From positions 1-64,000 of the forward strand of contig CAZWOU010000011.1 of assembly GCA_964635375.1 (NCBI GenBank): a DNA stretch of 64,000 nucleotides. Reading direction: 5' to 3'. The notes under the pieces are model-generated. The model was not told the DNA's origin. It saw nothing but the letters and a program-made list of their open reading frames with translations, and searched no databases. Positions 1 through 8,716 of the stretch are shown piece by piece (position 1 is the stretch's first letter; each line of letters begins with the position of its first letter). This DNA comes from CAZMNY01 sp964635375 (lineage in GTDB: Bacteria > Planctomycetota > Planctomycetia > Pirellulales > Pirellulaceae). Both the position numbers and the translations under genes were made by a program.

Positions 1-122
1 TCCCACCTCAAGCCAGCCTGTTAAACTGCAGTTTCGTGCATTGCCTCGGCGCCGTTGCCGTGGATTGCTGCGTTCTTGCATGAAAAAGTGACGGATTCAC
101 ACGCTACCGAAGGAGCAGGAGC

Positions 123-1568
123 ATGACAACCAGGCCCGAACCAGTCATCATTCAAGGCGGAATGGGTGCAGCCGTTTCTTCGTGGACGCTCGCGCGAGCG
201 GTATCGAAGGCGGGCCAGTTGGGTGTTGTTTCCGGCACGGCGTTGGACTTGGTTTTGTGCAGACGGCTGCAGCTTGGCGATCTGGATGGGTCGTCGCGTC
301 GGGCGATGGAGAACTTCCCCTTCCCCGAGATGATCGAGCCGATTCTCAGTCGCTATTTCATCCCTGGCGGGAAAGCCGCGGACGAGTCGTTCATCGCCTG
401 CCCAATGCCCAGCGCGAAGCCCTCCAAGAGTGCTCTCGAGCTACTGGTGGTCGCGAACTTCGTCGAAGTCTATCTCGCCAAAGAAGACCACGACGGCTTG
501 GTGGGGATCAACTACTTGGAGAAGATCCAACCTCCTACGCTTGCCTCGCTGTTTGGCGCCATGCTAGCAGGCGTCGACTATGTCTTGATGGGCGCGGGAA
601 TTCCGCGAGCGATCCCCGGTATCTTGGATCAACTGTGTCGCGGCGAGGCGGTCGAGATGCCGCTCTACGTGAGCGGCGCGGATCGCGGGGACAACTTTGT
701 CACGCGTTTTGACCCGAATTCCTTCACGCAGAACCGCATTCCATGGCTGAATCGGCCAAAGTTTCTGGCCATCGTCGCTTCGCACGCGCTGGCCACAATG
801 TTGATGAAGAAATCGACTGGCGACGTCGATGGTTTTGTGGTTGAAGGACCGACCGCTGGAGGACACAACGCTCCGCCGCGAGGAGGGATGCAATTAGATC
901 ACAACGGCGAACCGATTTATGGCGATCGAGACGTGCCGGACCTGGAAGTCATCCGAGCGATTGGTCGACCCTTCTGGCTAGCTGGATCCTACGGTTCTCC
1001 GCAACGTGTTAACGAAGCGATCGAGTTGGGCGCCACTGGCGTGCAAGTCGGAACGGCATTCGCTTTCTGCGAAGAGTCCGGGCTGCAGGGCGACATCAAG
1101 CAAGAAGTACTGTCCATGGTCCGCGCCGATACCGTCGGCGTCCGCACGGATCCACGCGCCTCACCAGCGGGATTTCCATTCAAAGTGCTGGATTTGCCCG
1201 CGTCGTTGTCTGATGAATCCATACATCTCGAGCGACCGCGGGTCTGCGATCTCGGATACCTCCGCCACGCCTACAAGCGACCAGATGGAGCGCTTGGATG
1301 GCGATGTCCCGCGGAAGAGATCGATGCCTATGTTCGCAAGGGAGGCGAGGAGCCGGACACGTGCGGGCGGAAGTGTGTTTGCAACGGCCTGCTCGCCAAT
1401 GTAGGACTCGCGCAAATCCGGAATACCGGTTACTGCGAGAAGCCGCTTGTGACCACGGGCGACGAAGTCCGCCACATCGCCGAATTTCTTCAGGCGCCGG
1501 ATGACACCAGCTACTCGGCCAAAGACGTTGTCGTCCAGTTGATCGCTGGCGTCACCACCAATTGTTGA
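123..1568 (+). CDS. Nitronate monooxygenase / PfaD-like flavoprotein
   Basis: Predicted FMN-dependent TIM-barrel enzyme of 481 residues in the 2-nitropropane dioxygenase / PfaD enoyl-reductase group. Visible family features are the N-terminal QGGMG (11-15), GIN at 128-130, and the EGPTAGGHNAPPRG block (241-254), where the His is the usual active-site position. A Cys-rich C-terminal part (about 414-421, CGRKCVCN) resembles the extension of PfaD-type proteins. The start ATG has a purine-rich ribosome site (aaggagcaggagc) directly upstream. No polyketide or polyunsaturated fatty acid synthase genes lie nearby, so a PfaD role is not supported by context. It may simply be a nitronate or quinone oxidoreductase. 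It is convergent with the corrinoid protein gene. The stop codon opens a repeat array (1563-1622). Confidence 0.85.
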   Translation: MTTRPEPVIIQGGMGAAVSSWTLARAVSKAGQLGVVSGTALDLVLCRRLQLGDLDGSSRRAMENFPFPEMIEPILSRYFIPGGKAADESFIACPMPSAKPSKSALELLVVANFVEVYLAKEDHDGLVGINYLEKIQPPTLASLFGAMLAGVDYVLMGAGIPRAIPGILDQLCRGEAVEMPLYVSGADRGDNFVTRFDPNSFTQNRIPWLNRPKFLAIVASHALATMLMKKSTGDVDGFVVEGPTAGGHNAPPRGGMQLDHNGEPIYGDRDVPDLEVIRAIGRPFWLAGSYGSPQRVNEAIELGATGVQVGTAFAFCEESGLQGDIKQEVLSMVRADTVGVRTDPRASPAGFPFKVLDLPASLSDESIHLERPRVCDLGYLRHAYKRPDGALGWRCPAEEIDAYVRKGGEEPDTCGRKCVCNGLLANVGLAQIRNTGYCEKPLVTTGDEVRHIAEFLQAPDDTSYSAKDVVVQLIAGVTTNC

Positions 1569-1622
1569 GCCCCAGCCTGTTGAGCCACACCTGTTGAGTC
1601 ACAGCTAGCCTGTTGAGTCACA
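1563..1622. repeat. Tandem repeat array starting at the stop codon, 14-nt unit
   Basis: The stop of the preceding gene lies in TGTTGAG. The unit CCTGTTGAGYCACA then follows at 1576-1589, 1590-1603 and, after five bases, 1609-1622. TGA or TAG triplets fall at offsets 0, 15, 29, 40 and 48 from the true stop, so all three frames are closed. The same kind of repeat occurs at several other gene ends in this window. Confidence 0.8.
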
Positions 1623-1660
1623 GCGAAGCCCCAAGCTGACCGAGGCGACGTCGGCGGGTG

Positions 1661-2308
1661 TCAGGCTGCACAAAGCGATCGGGCCAGAGCGACAGCGGCG
1701 CTGGCGTTGTCGGTATAGCCACTGGCGCCAATCGAATCCGCGTATTGCTGCGTCACCGGCGCGCCGCCGATGATCACTTTGACCTGGTTGGCCAGACCGG
1801 CTTCGCGGACAGCGTCGACGACTGCTTTCATTCCAGTCATGGTCGTCGTCAGCAGAGCGGACACGGCGATAATATCAGCGCCGCTCTCCCTCGCTTGGGA
1901 GACGAACTTTTCGGGCGGAATATCAACGCCCAGGTCAACCACTTCAAACCCGCCGCCTTCAAGCATCGACGCGACTAGCCCCTTGCCGATGTCGTGCAAG
2001 TCTCCCTTGACGGTGCCGATCACAACGCGTCCGGCCGGTTCAATCCCTCTCTCGGCCAGCAACGGTCGCAGCAATTCCAAGGCGCCCTTCATCGCGCGGC
2101 CAGCGATCAGCAACTCTGGAACAAAGTACTCGCCATTCTCAAAACGGCGGCCGACTTCGTCCATCGCGGGAATCATTTGGCCCGTGACTAACTCTTGTGG
2201 ATCTACTCCCGCATCAATCGCCGCTTGGGTTACCTCGACTGCCGTCGGGGCGTCCCCGGTCAGGACTGCTTCGAAAAGTCTGGCAATGTCAGGCATAGAT
2301 TCAGGCAT
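1661..2308 (-). CDS. Corrinoid (methylcobamide-binding) protein
   Basis: A 215-residue two-domain cobalamin carrier of the MtbC/MtmC/MetH-module type. Residues about 1-90 form the helical cap (B12-binding_2). The Rossmann-like B12 domain follows with the base-off/His-on signature DLHDIG near residue 103, then SALLTT and a later GG (IIGGAP). Such proteins carry a methyl group between a substrate methyltransferase and an acceptor (tetrahydrofolate or another corrinoid enzyme) in the cytoplasm. The start ATG follows GGAGCAACG. No methyltransferase (MttB, MtbA or MtaB type) or reductive activator is next to it here, so its partner must be encoded elsewhere. It is convergent with the flavoprotein gene. 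Confidence 0.88.
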   Translation of the reverse strand: MPESMPDIARLFEAVLTGDAPTAVEVTQAAIDAGVDPQELVTGQMIPAMDEVGRRFENGEYFVPELLIAGRAMKGALELLRPLLAERGIEPAGRVVIGTVKGDLHDIGKGLVASMLEGGGFEVVDLGVDIPPEKFVSQARESGADIIAVSALLTTTMTGMKAVVDAVREAGLANQVKVIIGGAPVTQQYADSIGASGYTDNASAAVALARSLCAA

Positions 2309-2848
2309 CGTTGCTCCGGTACTCGACCAGTTGATCTTCAGGCCGCTGGGTGATGTTGCTCGATTAATGTGCGCCTAGTTGCTCGCGTTCCCGCTGTCTC
2401 ACATGGCTGTCTCACATCGCTGATTCACAAGGCTGTTGTAGCTGGGCGCGATGACCGCTTCCAATCGAGTCGCCATCGACGTCGAGTAGGACAGGGTGCA
2501 AACATGCCAGTCGCCTTGTGGGCGACAGTGGCGATTGTGCCGCGAGCGTCTTGTCCGCTTTATCTTGACGCGTGCTTTGACTCGCGTCTAACATGATAAC
2601 ACACTAACAATGGCAAGGATGAGGTTCTTTCAAGGACTTTTTTCACTAGACCTTAGGGTAGTCAAACAGCGCCGACTTTGTGGTTGTGTTTGAGCTGTTG
2701 CTGCGGGCGAGGCCGTCTTCAACGGTTGGCATTAGTTTCCTCGCCAAACGAGTCAAGCGATCTGGGCAGTTTTTGAGGGAAGCAGAAGAGTGGCCTTCGT
2801 TCGATTACTTGAACAAGTCAGACCAAACTCGCCATGGAGAGATCCGCG
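2309..2848. other. Intergenic region with a 13-nt repeat, no gene seen
   Basis: About 540 bases between divergent genes. I see no convincing coding region. It holds a 13-nt repeat array (2393-2438) and a short AT-richer stretch near 2590-2640 that could carry promoters. A B12 riboswitch was looked for ahead of the corrinoid gene and not found. Confidence 0.5.
2393..2438. repeat. 13-nt tandem repeat, three and a half copies
   Basis: Units GCTGTCTCACATG (2393-2405), GCTGTCTCACATC (2406-2418), GCTGATTCACAAG (2419-2431) and a partial GCTGTTG. Read on the minus strand each full unit contains TGTGA. It lies 85-130 bases upstream of the corrinoid protein start, so it may be in its leader. No recognised gene ends here. 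Confidence 0.75.
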
Positions 2849-4072
2849 ATGAACGATTCCACTTCACGACGCTCTTTCTTGTGGGCCGCTGGTGTTGGAG
2901 CCGCTGCGGCCGGAATGCAAGGGTCGGCATTTGCCCAACAGAAGAAGAAGCCGATCCAAGGTTTCGAAGAGTCGCCGACGGATCCAAACGCATCGAGAGG
3001 ATGGAAGCCCATTTCCGACCGCAAGATCCGTGTCGGCATAGTGGGATACGGCGTGTGCCGTTTCGGCGCTGCGTTCAGCTTCCAAGACCATCCCAATGTC
3101 GAAGTCGCGGCTGTCAGCGATCTGTTCCCCGACCGACGCGCCAACCTGGCCAAGGCGTGCCGTTGCAGCAAGACGTATGCCTCGCTCGAAGAGTTGGTCA
3201 AGGACGACACAATCGAAGCGGTCTTCTGCGCCACGGACGCGCCGAGTCACGCGCGGCACTGCATGGAAGTGCTTCGGCACGGTAAGCACGTCGCCTGCGC
3301 TGTGCCAGCCGTGCACGGTTCGCTTGACGACGCCGCAGAATTATTTGAGACAGTCACGTCGTCGGGTCGCAAGTACATGATGTTCGAGACGTCGTACTTC
3401 CGCGAAGACTTGCACGCGATGCGGCAGATCTACAACTCGGGCGGGTTCGGCAAGCTGGTCTATTCCGAGGGGGAATACTACCACGACTCCGTTGAGCAGA
3501 TCGATTCGTACAAGGGCTGGCGAATCGGCCTGCCTCCGCAATGGTATCCGACCCATTCCAACGCCTACTATGTGGGCGTCACTGGCGGTAGTTTCACCGA
3601 GGTTTCGTGCATGGGAATACCGAGCGTGAAGAAATTGCTTCAAGCGGAGAACAACCGGTACAAGAACCCCTTTGGCACCGAGATCGCGCTGCTCCGCACG
3701 AGCGAGGGCGGCATGGCGCGGATGGGCGTCAGTTGGGATACGCCCGGCGATAGCGGGGAGAAGGGGAGGATTCGCGGCCAGCGAGGCTCCTTCTACGGGA
3801 AGTACCAAGGGTATGAGAAGAAGCTGCCGCCGACGAAGCGGCCAGCGCTTCCGCCTGGCGTTAAGGCGGGGGGCCACGGCGGATCGCACGGTCAGTTGAT
3901 GAACGAGTTCGTGACGGCGATCCTCGCCGACCGCAAACCTCTGGTGGACATCGCCCAAGCGTTGAACATGACGGTCGCTGGCGTTGTGGCTCACCAGTCG
4001 GCCCTCAGGGACGGCGAATTGATGAAAATCCCCCAATTCTCCTTGGGCTCGACCGCGGCCAAGCCTGGGTAG
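2849..4072 (+). CDS. Exported Gfo/Idh/MocA family oxidoreductase (Tat signal)
   Basis: A 407-residue protein with a twin-arginine leader (SRRSFLWAAGVGAA, about residues 6-20) and an Ala-rich cleavage region ending near AFA-Q, so the folded protein is probably exported. The Rossmann nucleotide site is GIVGYGVCRFG (63-73). The usual catalytic EKP motif of this superfamily is replaced by AVP (151-153). This removes the conserved Lys and makes ordinary dehydrogenase chemistry doubtful. I chose the ATG at 2849 rather than 2834 because GGAGAG sits seven bases before it. It reads in the same direction as the cytochrome/DUF1501 pair 180 bases downstream. The substrate is unknown; exported homologues in planctomycetes are thought to act on glycosides or sugar derivatives. 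Confidence 0.88.
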   Translation: MNDSTSRRSFLWAAGVGAAAAGMQGSAFAQQKKKPIQGFEESPTDPNASRGWKPISDRKIRVGIVGYGVCRFGAAFSFQDHPNVEVAAVSDLFPDRRANLAKACRCSKTYASLEELVKDDTIEAVFCATDAPSHARHCMEVLRHGKHVACAVPAVHGSLDDAAELFETVTSSGRKYMMFETSYFREDLHAMRQIYNSGGFGKLVYSEGEYYHDSVEQIDSYKGWRIGLPPQWYPTHSNAYYVGVTGGSFTEVSCMGIPSVKKLLQAENNRYKNPFGTEIALLRTSEGGMARMGVSWDTPGDSGEKGRIRGQRGSFYGKYQGYEKKLPPTKRPALPPGVKAGGHGGSHGQLMNEFVTAILADRKPLVDIAQALNMTVAGVVAHQSALRDGELMKIPQFSLGSTAAKPG

Positions 4073-4144
4073 CTGAGCTCAACAAGGCGCTCTGACTTAG
4101 TCGTGTCGCTCGAATGGGCTTGAGGGCCGTTTCGGACACGTATT

Positions 4145-4172
4145 TTGTACATTGGCGCGGCCGATGTACAAT
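4145..4172 (+). promoter_or_regulatory. Candidate promoter embedded in a TGTACA dyad
   Basis: TTGTAC (4145-4150) and TACAAT (4167-4172) are spaced by 16 bases and fit a vegetative -35/-10 pair. The same bases form an inverted repeat: TTGTACAT and ATGTACAA, extended inward by GGC/GCC to a 12-pair stem with one T.G pair and a three-base loop. Each arm contains the self-palindrome TGTACA. It lies about 80 bases before the cytochrome gene start, so a regulator could bind across the promoter. The lack of a following T-run argues against a terminator. Confidence 0.5.
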
Positions 4173-4249
4173 AATGCTGTAGAATCCCCGCCGGCGGCCT
4201 TTCTTCCTTCCGCCAGAAACGCCTCACATTGTGCCCATAGGATCCCCCC

Positions 4250-7174
4250 ATGCGATCCACTCACGCATTGGTAGCGTCTTTCTTGCTTGCCTGTTCTCAC
4301 ACGGTTTTCGCCGCGCCTGATGATAAGGCTGACGCAGCTTCCGATGTGGTCTCCTTCGAGAAGCAGGTCAGGCCGATTCTCAAGGCCCATTGTCTGGAAT
4401 GTCACGGCGAAGGAGAAGAGATCGAAGGCGGACTCGATATGCGGTTGAGTCGTTTCATTCTCGCGGGCGGCGATAGTGGAGCTGGATTTGAGAAAGGCAA
4501 GCCGGACGAGAGCCTATTGTTCGAGCGAACACAGTCGGAGGAAATGCCGCCGGGCGACACGAAGCTGACGGTCAAAGAACTGGCCACGATTCGCCAATGG
4601 ATCGAATCAGGCGCGCGAACGCTGCGGCCTGAGCCCAAGACAATTCCCAGCGGCGTGTATGTCCCCGAAGAGGAACGCAACTTCTGGTCGTTCAGGCCGA
4701 TCGCCCGACCGGCAGCGCCCAAGGTAAAGCATCAAGATCGCGTCCGCTCGCCAATTGACGCGTTTCTGCTACGCCGGCTTGAGCAGGAAGGACTCAACTT
4801 CTCGCCCGACGCCGAACGACTCACATTCATTCGCCGAGCGACATTTGATCTGACTGGCTTCCCGCCTACTCCCGAAGACATCAAGCGGTTTGTCGATGAC
4901 AAGGAGTCGAATGCGGTCGAGAAGCTGATCGATCGTTTGCTCGAGACGCCGGAGTATGGCGAACGCTGGGGACGGCACTGGCTAGACGTCGTGGGTTACG
5001 CCGATTCCGAAGGCTACACCATCGATGATCCCGTGCGACAGAACGCCTACCACTATCGCGACTACGTGATTCGCGCCTTCAACAGTGACTTGCCCTTTGA
5101 TCAGTTCATCCGCGAACAACTTGCCGGCGACGAAATGGTCGGCTATCCCAAGAAGACGCTCACGCAAGACGAAACGGCAAAACTGATTGCCACCGGTTTC
5201 ATGCGAATGGTGCCCGATGGAACAGGATCCGGAGCCGTCGATCAACCGATTGCTCGCAACCAGGTCTTAGCCGACGCGATCCAGGTCGTCGGCAGTTCGT
5301 TGTTAGGATTGACTTTAAATTGCGCCCAATGCCACAACCATCGCTACGATCCGATTCCACAGACCGAGTACTACCAGATTCGCGCGATCTTCGAGCCGGC
5401 CTACGACTGGAAGAATTGGCGGAATCCCAAAGCCAGGCTGGTCTCGCTGTACTCGGATGATAACCGCAAGACAGCTGCGGAGATCGAAGCGGCGGCCAAG
5501 AAAGTCGACGCGGAATACCAGAAGCGCTCCGATGAGTTAATCGCTGACGCGCTGGAGGACCAACTCGTTCAGCACGTGCCGGAGGAACTCCGCGACAAGT
5601 TGCGTGAAGCATACCAGACAGCTGCCGCCAAACGCACGGACGAGCACAAAGCCCATCTGAAGAAGTACCCCAAGATCCTCAAGATATCGCGAGGTTCGCT
5701 CTACCTTTACGATCGCGAGATTCGCTCAAAACTGGCTGGACTAAAAAAGGCACATGCCGCCAAGACGAAAGAGTATCTCGCCGCGGCTCAAACGAAAGCC
5801 CTTGCGAAACTCGGCGCGGATGTCTCCAAACAAGTGCTGGCGGCGATCAAGACCGCAGCCGCCAAACGAAATGACGCTCAGAAGAAACTTCTTTCTGAAC
5901 ATCCCGGCGTTGTCGTCACCGCTGAGAACCTGAAGCAGTTCAACGCCGAGCAGGCAGCCGAATTGATGCGGTTGAAAGTAGAACTCGGACTCGTCAAGGA
6001 ACGCGCGCCGCAATTGGAGGCCATCAGTAAGCGAGCCAAAGCGGTTCGAGCGACGAAGCCAAAAGAGGAGTTCGTCCGGGCGATGACCGAGGTTCCGGGG
6101 AAGATTCCCCAGACCCACTTCTTCTCCAGAGGCGATCACCGAAGTCCCATTCAGGCGCTAGAGCCCGCTGTACTCTCCGTACCTGCGAGCGTCCACTCAA
6201 TTCAGATTCCAAACAACAACGACAAACTCCAAACAACGGGTCGGCGGCTGGCGTACGCCAACTACCTGACCAGTGGCAAACATCCGTTGGTCGCCCGCGT
6301 GTTGGTCAACCGCTTCTGGATGCATCACTTCGGCAAGGGCATCGTGGCGACTCCCGGCGATTTCGGTTTGCTCGGCGATTCGCCCTCGCACATCGACCTG
6401 CTTGATTGGCTCGCCTCGGACTTCATGGACCACGGCTGGCGACTTAAACGACTGCACAAACTGATCATGACCTCGACGGCGTACCGCCAGGCGTTGCGGA
6501 CGATTCCGGCGGACGACATGGATCCGAACAACCGACTGCTCAGCGGGATGTCGTTGCGCCGGCTGGAGGCCGAGACTTTGCGCGATAGCGTTTTGGCGAT
6601 CAGCGGGAAACTCAATCGCAAACGCTTCGGCCCGCCGGTTCCTGTGATGGCGGACCGTGTCGGGCAATTCGTGATCGGTGTCGAAAACGAGAATGCTGGA
6701 CGGCCAGGCGCCACGATCGATATGAAGGGAGAGGAGTTCCGGCGTTCCGTCTACGTGCAAGTCCGCCGCAGCCGGCCGCTGGCCATGCTGGACGCATTTG
6801 ATGCGCCGCGAATGGCGCCCAACTGCGAAAGCCGTCCGTCGTCGACGGTGGCGCCGCAGTCACTGTTGCTGATGAACAGCGATTTTGTCTTGGACCAATC
6901 CGTGTCGTTTGCGCAGCGCGTGGTGAAGACCGCTGGAAATGACCGAGAGGCTCAAGTTCAGCGCGCTTGGATGTTGGCGTTCTGCCAAGAGCCAAACCAA
7001 GAACAAGTCGCCCAGGCAACGGCCTTCATCGCTCAACAGCAAGAACACCTGAAGCAATCCCCCGAGGCGAAAAAGTTGTCGGTAACTGATAAGAGCAGAA
7101 CTCCTGAACTGCTGGCGTTGGCGAGTTTCTGTCAAACGCTGCTCAGCTCGAATCGGTTTCTGTACATTGATTAA
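4250..7174 (+). CDS. DUF1549/DUF1553 planctomycete cytochrome c protein
   Basis: A 974-residue secreted protein with a Sec signal peptide (about 1-22, ending FAA). The N-terminal PSCyt1 cytochrome domain has heme motif CLECH (48-52). DUF1549 (about 160-370) contains a second CxxCH (CAQCH, 358-362), and DUF1553 occupies about residues 650-930. A Lys/Ala/Glu-rich linker (about 400-620) lies between them and holds two related segments (452-474 and 532-552, both around TAAAKR and ending in HP or YP). These proteins are always paired with DUF1501 proteins and are thought to act in the periplasm in electron transfer linked to polymer breakdown; no member has a proven reaction. The DUF1501 gene starts 18 bases after the stop, so the two are co-transcribed. 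Confidence 0.93.
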   Translation: MRSTHALVASFLLACSHTVFAAPDDKADAASDVVSFEKQVRPILKAHCLECHGEGEEIEGGLDMRLSRFILAGGDSGAGFEKGKPDESLLFERTQSEEMPPGDTKLTVKELATIRQWIESGARTLRPEPKTIPSGVYVPEEERNFWSFRPIARPAAPKVKHQDRVRSPIDAFLLRRLEQEGLNFSPDAERLTFIRRATFDLTGFPPTPEDIKRFVDDKESNAVEKLIDRLLETPEYGERWGRHWLDVVGYADSEGYTIDDPVRQNAYHYRDYVIRAFNSDLPFDQFIREQLAGDEMVGYPKKTLTQDETAKLIATGFMRMVPDGTGSGAVDQPIARNQVLADAIQVVGSSLLGLTLNCAQCHNHRYDPIPQTEYYQIRAIFEPAYDWKNWRNPKARLVSLYSDDNRKTAAEIEAAAKKVDAEYQKRSDELIADALEDQLVQHVPEELRDKLREAYQTAAAKRTDEHKAHLKKYPKILKISRGSLYLYDREIRSKLAGLKKAHAAKTKEYLAAAQTKALAKLGADVSKQVLAAIKTAAAKRNDAQKKLLSEHPGVVVTAENLKQFNAEQAAELMRLKVELGLVKERAPQLEAISKRAKAVRATKPKEEFVRAMTEVPGKIPQTHFFSRGDHRSPIQALEPAVLSVPASVHSIQIPNNNDKLQTTGRRLAYANYLTSGKHPLVARVLVNRFWMHHFGKGIVATPGDFGLLGDSPSHIDLLDWLASDFMDHGWRLKRLHKLIMTSTAYRQALRTIPADDMDPNNRLLSGMSLRRLEAETLRDSVLAISGKLNRKRFGPPVPVMADRVGQFVIGVENENAGRPGATIDMKGEEFRRSVYVQVRRSRPLAMLDAFDAPRMAPNCESRPSSTVAPQSLLLMNSDFVLDQSVSFAQRVVKTAGNDREAQVQRAWMLAFCQEPNQEQVAQATAFIAQQQEHLKQSPEAKKLSVTDKSRTPELLALASFCQTLLSSNRFLYID

Positions 7175-7192
7175 TCAGAGAGTTGGAAATCC

Positions 7193-8692
7193 ATGATGAA
7201 CTCCAAAACAACAACTCGCGTCCAATGTTCGTCCGCTGCGCGATCCTCGCGTCGCCATTTCCTCGCTGCGGGATCGATGAGCCTAGGCGGGTTCGCTTTG
7301 GCGACGCTGCTGGAGAACGAACGCCTAATGGCGGAATCGAAGGACAAGAAGGATCCGTCGTTTCGGCCGGAGCTGCAGAAGACAACGTTTGACACCAAGG
7401 CGAAGACACCCCAGTTCAAGCCCACCGCCAACGCGATGATCTCGCTCTGGATGCAGGGCGGCCCAAGCCATTTGGACTTGTTTGATCCGAAGCCCGTGCT
7501 CAACAAACTGGATGGAAAAACATTCGAGGGTGAGATCAAGTACGACAACGCAGCGGATGCGAGTTCAACAATCTTGGGCTCGCCCTGGAAATTTCAGAAG
7601 CACGGCGAGTGCGGCATGGAGTTGTCAGAGTTGTTGCCAGGGTTGGCGGAAGTGGTCGACGACATCACGCTGATCCGTTCAATGCATACGGGCGTCAACA
7701 ATCACGGCCAATCTATTCGAGCATTGCAGAACGGCCGAATCTTGGGCGGCCGCCCAACGGTCGGAAGTTGGCTGACCTTTGGCTTGGGGTGTGAGACCGA
7801 GAGCCTTCCGGCCTACGTGGCGATGATCGACCCCGGGCAGTTGCCGGTGATGGGAGTCGAGAATTGGTCGAACGGATTCTTGCCGTCCATCTACCAGGGC
7901 ACCGTTGTCCGCCCCCGGGACCCTCGCATCCTGAACCTCGACCCGCCGCCGCACTTGAAAGGCTCCGCCCAACAGGAGGCGCTCAAGTTTCTGGAGAAGC
8001 TCAACCGTCAACATCTCGCTCAGCGCGAGGGCTATCACGACTTGGAGGCGCGAATCGCCAGCTACGAATTGGCCGCCCACATGCAGCTTGCAGCCAAGGA
8101 CGCGGTCGACATCAGCCGCGAGACCAAGACCACGCAAAGAATGTATGGACTGGAAGATCCGGCCACGAAAGAATATGGCGCGCGGTGTCTGATTGCTCGG
8201 AGATTGATTGAACGCGGAGTTCGTTTTGTCCAAGTCTTCACAGAGAATCAACGCTGGGACCACCACCATAGCATCCGCAGCGGTCTCCCTTCGGCCATCA
8301 AGAAGGTCGACGTCCCTTCCGCGGCGCTAGTGAAAGACCTCAAGCAACGCGGGCTGCTCGACTCGACCGTCGTGCATTGGGGCGGCGAAATGGGTCGTCT
8401 TCCGGTGATCCAAAACGACAAAGGGGCCACACGCGTCGGCCGGGACCACAACACTTACGGGTTCAGCATGTGGGTTGCCGGCGGAGGTTTTAAGAGCGGT
8501 TACATTCATGGCGCTACGGACGAAATGGGCCATCGAGCGGTCGAGAACATTGTGCACCACTTCGACTACCACACCACGCTGTTGCATCTGTTCGGATTTG
8601 ACGCCAACCGATTTGCGTATGAATCCGGCAGCCGAACGATGTCGCTGCTCGACAACCAGGGTGGAAGCTTGATTAAGGAACTGATCGCCTGA
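7193..8692 (+). CDS. DUF1501 domain protein (Tat-exported, alkaline-phosphatase fold)
   Basis: A 499-residue partner of the preceding cytochrome. It has a Tat leader with SSRRHFLAAGSMSLGGFAL (about 18-36). The body is DUF1501, a relative of sulfatases and alkaline phosphatases. Metal-ligand-like segments seen are GGPSHLDLFDP in the first quarter, WDHH in the middle, and GGEMGRLP, RDHN and GATDEMGH near the C-terminus. Two ATGs are adjacent (7193 and 7196); GGAAATCC precedes them. The substrate and reaction are unknown. Its tight linkage to DUF1549/DUF1553 proteins throughout planctomycetes suggests that the two act together. The stop lies in an eight-base direct duplication (CTGATCGC twice, 8681-8696). 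Confidence 0.93.
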   Translation: MMNSKTTTRVQCSSAARSSRRHFLAAGSMSLGGFALATLLENERLMAESKDKKDPSFRPELQKTTFDTKAKTPQFKPTANAMISLWMQGGPSHLDLFDPKPVLNKLDGKTFEGEIKYDNAADASSTILGSPWKFQKHGECGMELSELLPGLAEVVDDITLIRSMHTGVNNHGQSIRALQNGRILGGRPTVGSWLTFGLGCETESLPAYVAMIDPGQLPVMGVENWSNGFLPSIYQGTVVRPRDPRILNLDPPPHLKGSAQQEALKFLEKLNRQHLAQREGYHDLEARIASYELAAHMQLAAKDAVDISRETKTTQRMYGLEDPATKEYGARCLIARRLIERGVRFVQVFTENQRWDHHHSIRSGLPSAIKKVDVPSAALVKDLKQRGLLDSTVVHWGGEMGRLPVIQNDKGATRVGRDHNTYGFSMWVAGGGFKSGYIHGATDEMGHRAVENIVHHFDYHTTLLHLFGFDANRFAYESGSRTMSLLDNQGGSLIKELIA

Positions 8693-8716
8693 TCGCCGCG
8701 AAGGTCAGCCTGCGGA

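Noticed and set aside
2412..2594. 60-codon minus-strand frame whose stop lies in the 13-nt repeat at 2393-2438
   Set aside because: No ribosome site, no similarity I recognise; kept only as a hint in the repeat finding.
2309..2600. Cobalamin riboswitch ahead of the corrinoid gene
   Set aside because: A GCCACTG string occurs on the minus strand, but the other conserved blocks of the riboswitch are absent.
4145..4171. Rho-independent terminator after the exported oxidoreductase gene
   Set aside because: The stem is good but no T-run follows on either strand, and it coincides with promoter-like hexamers.
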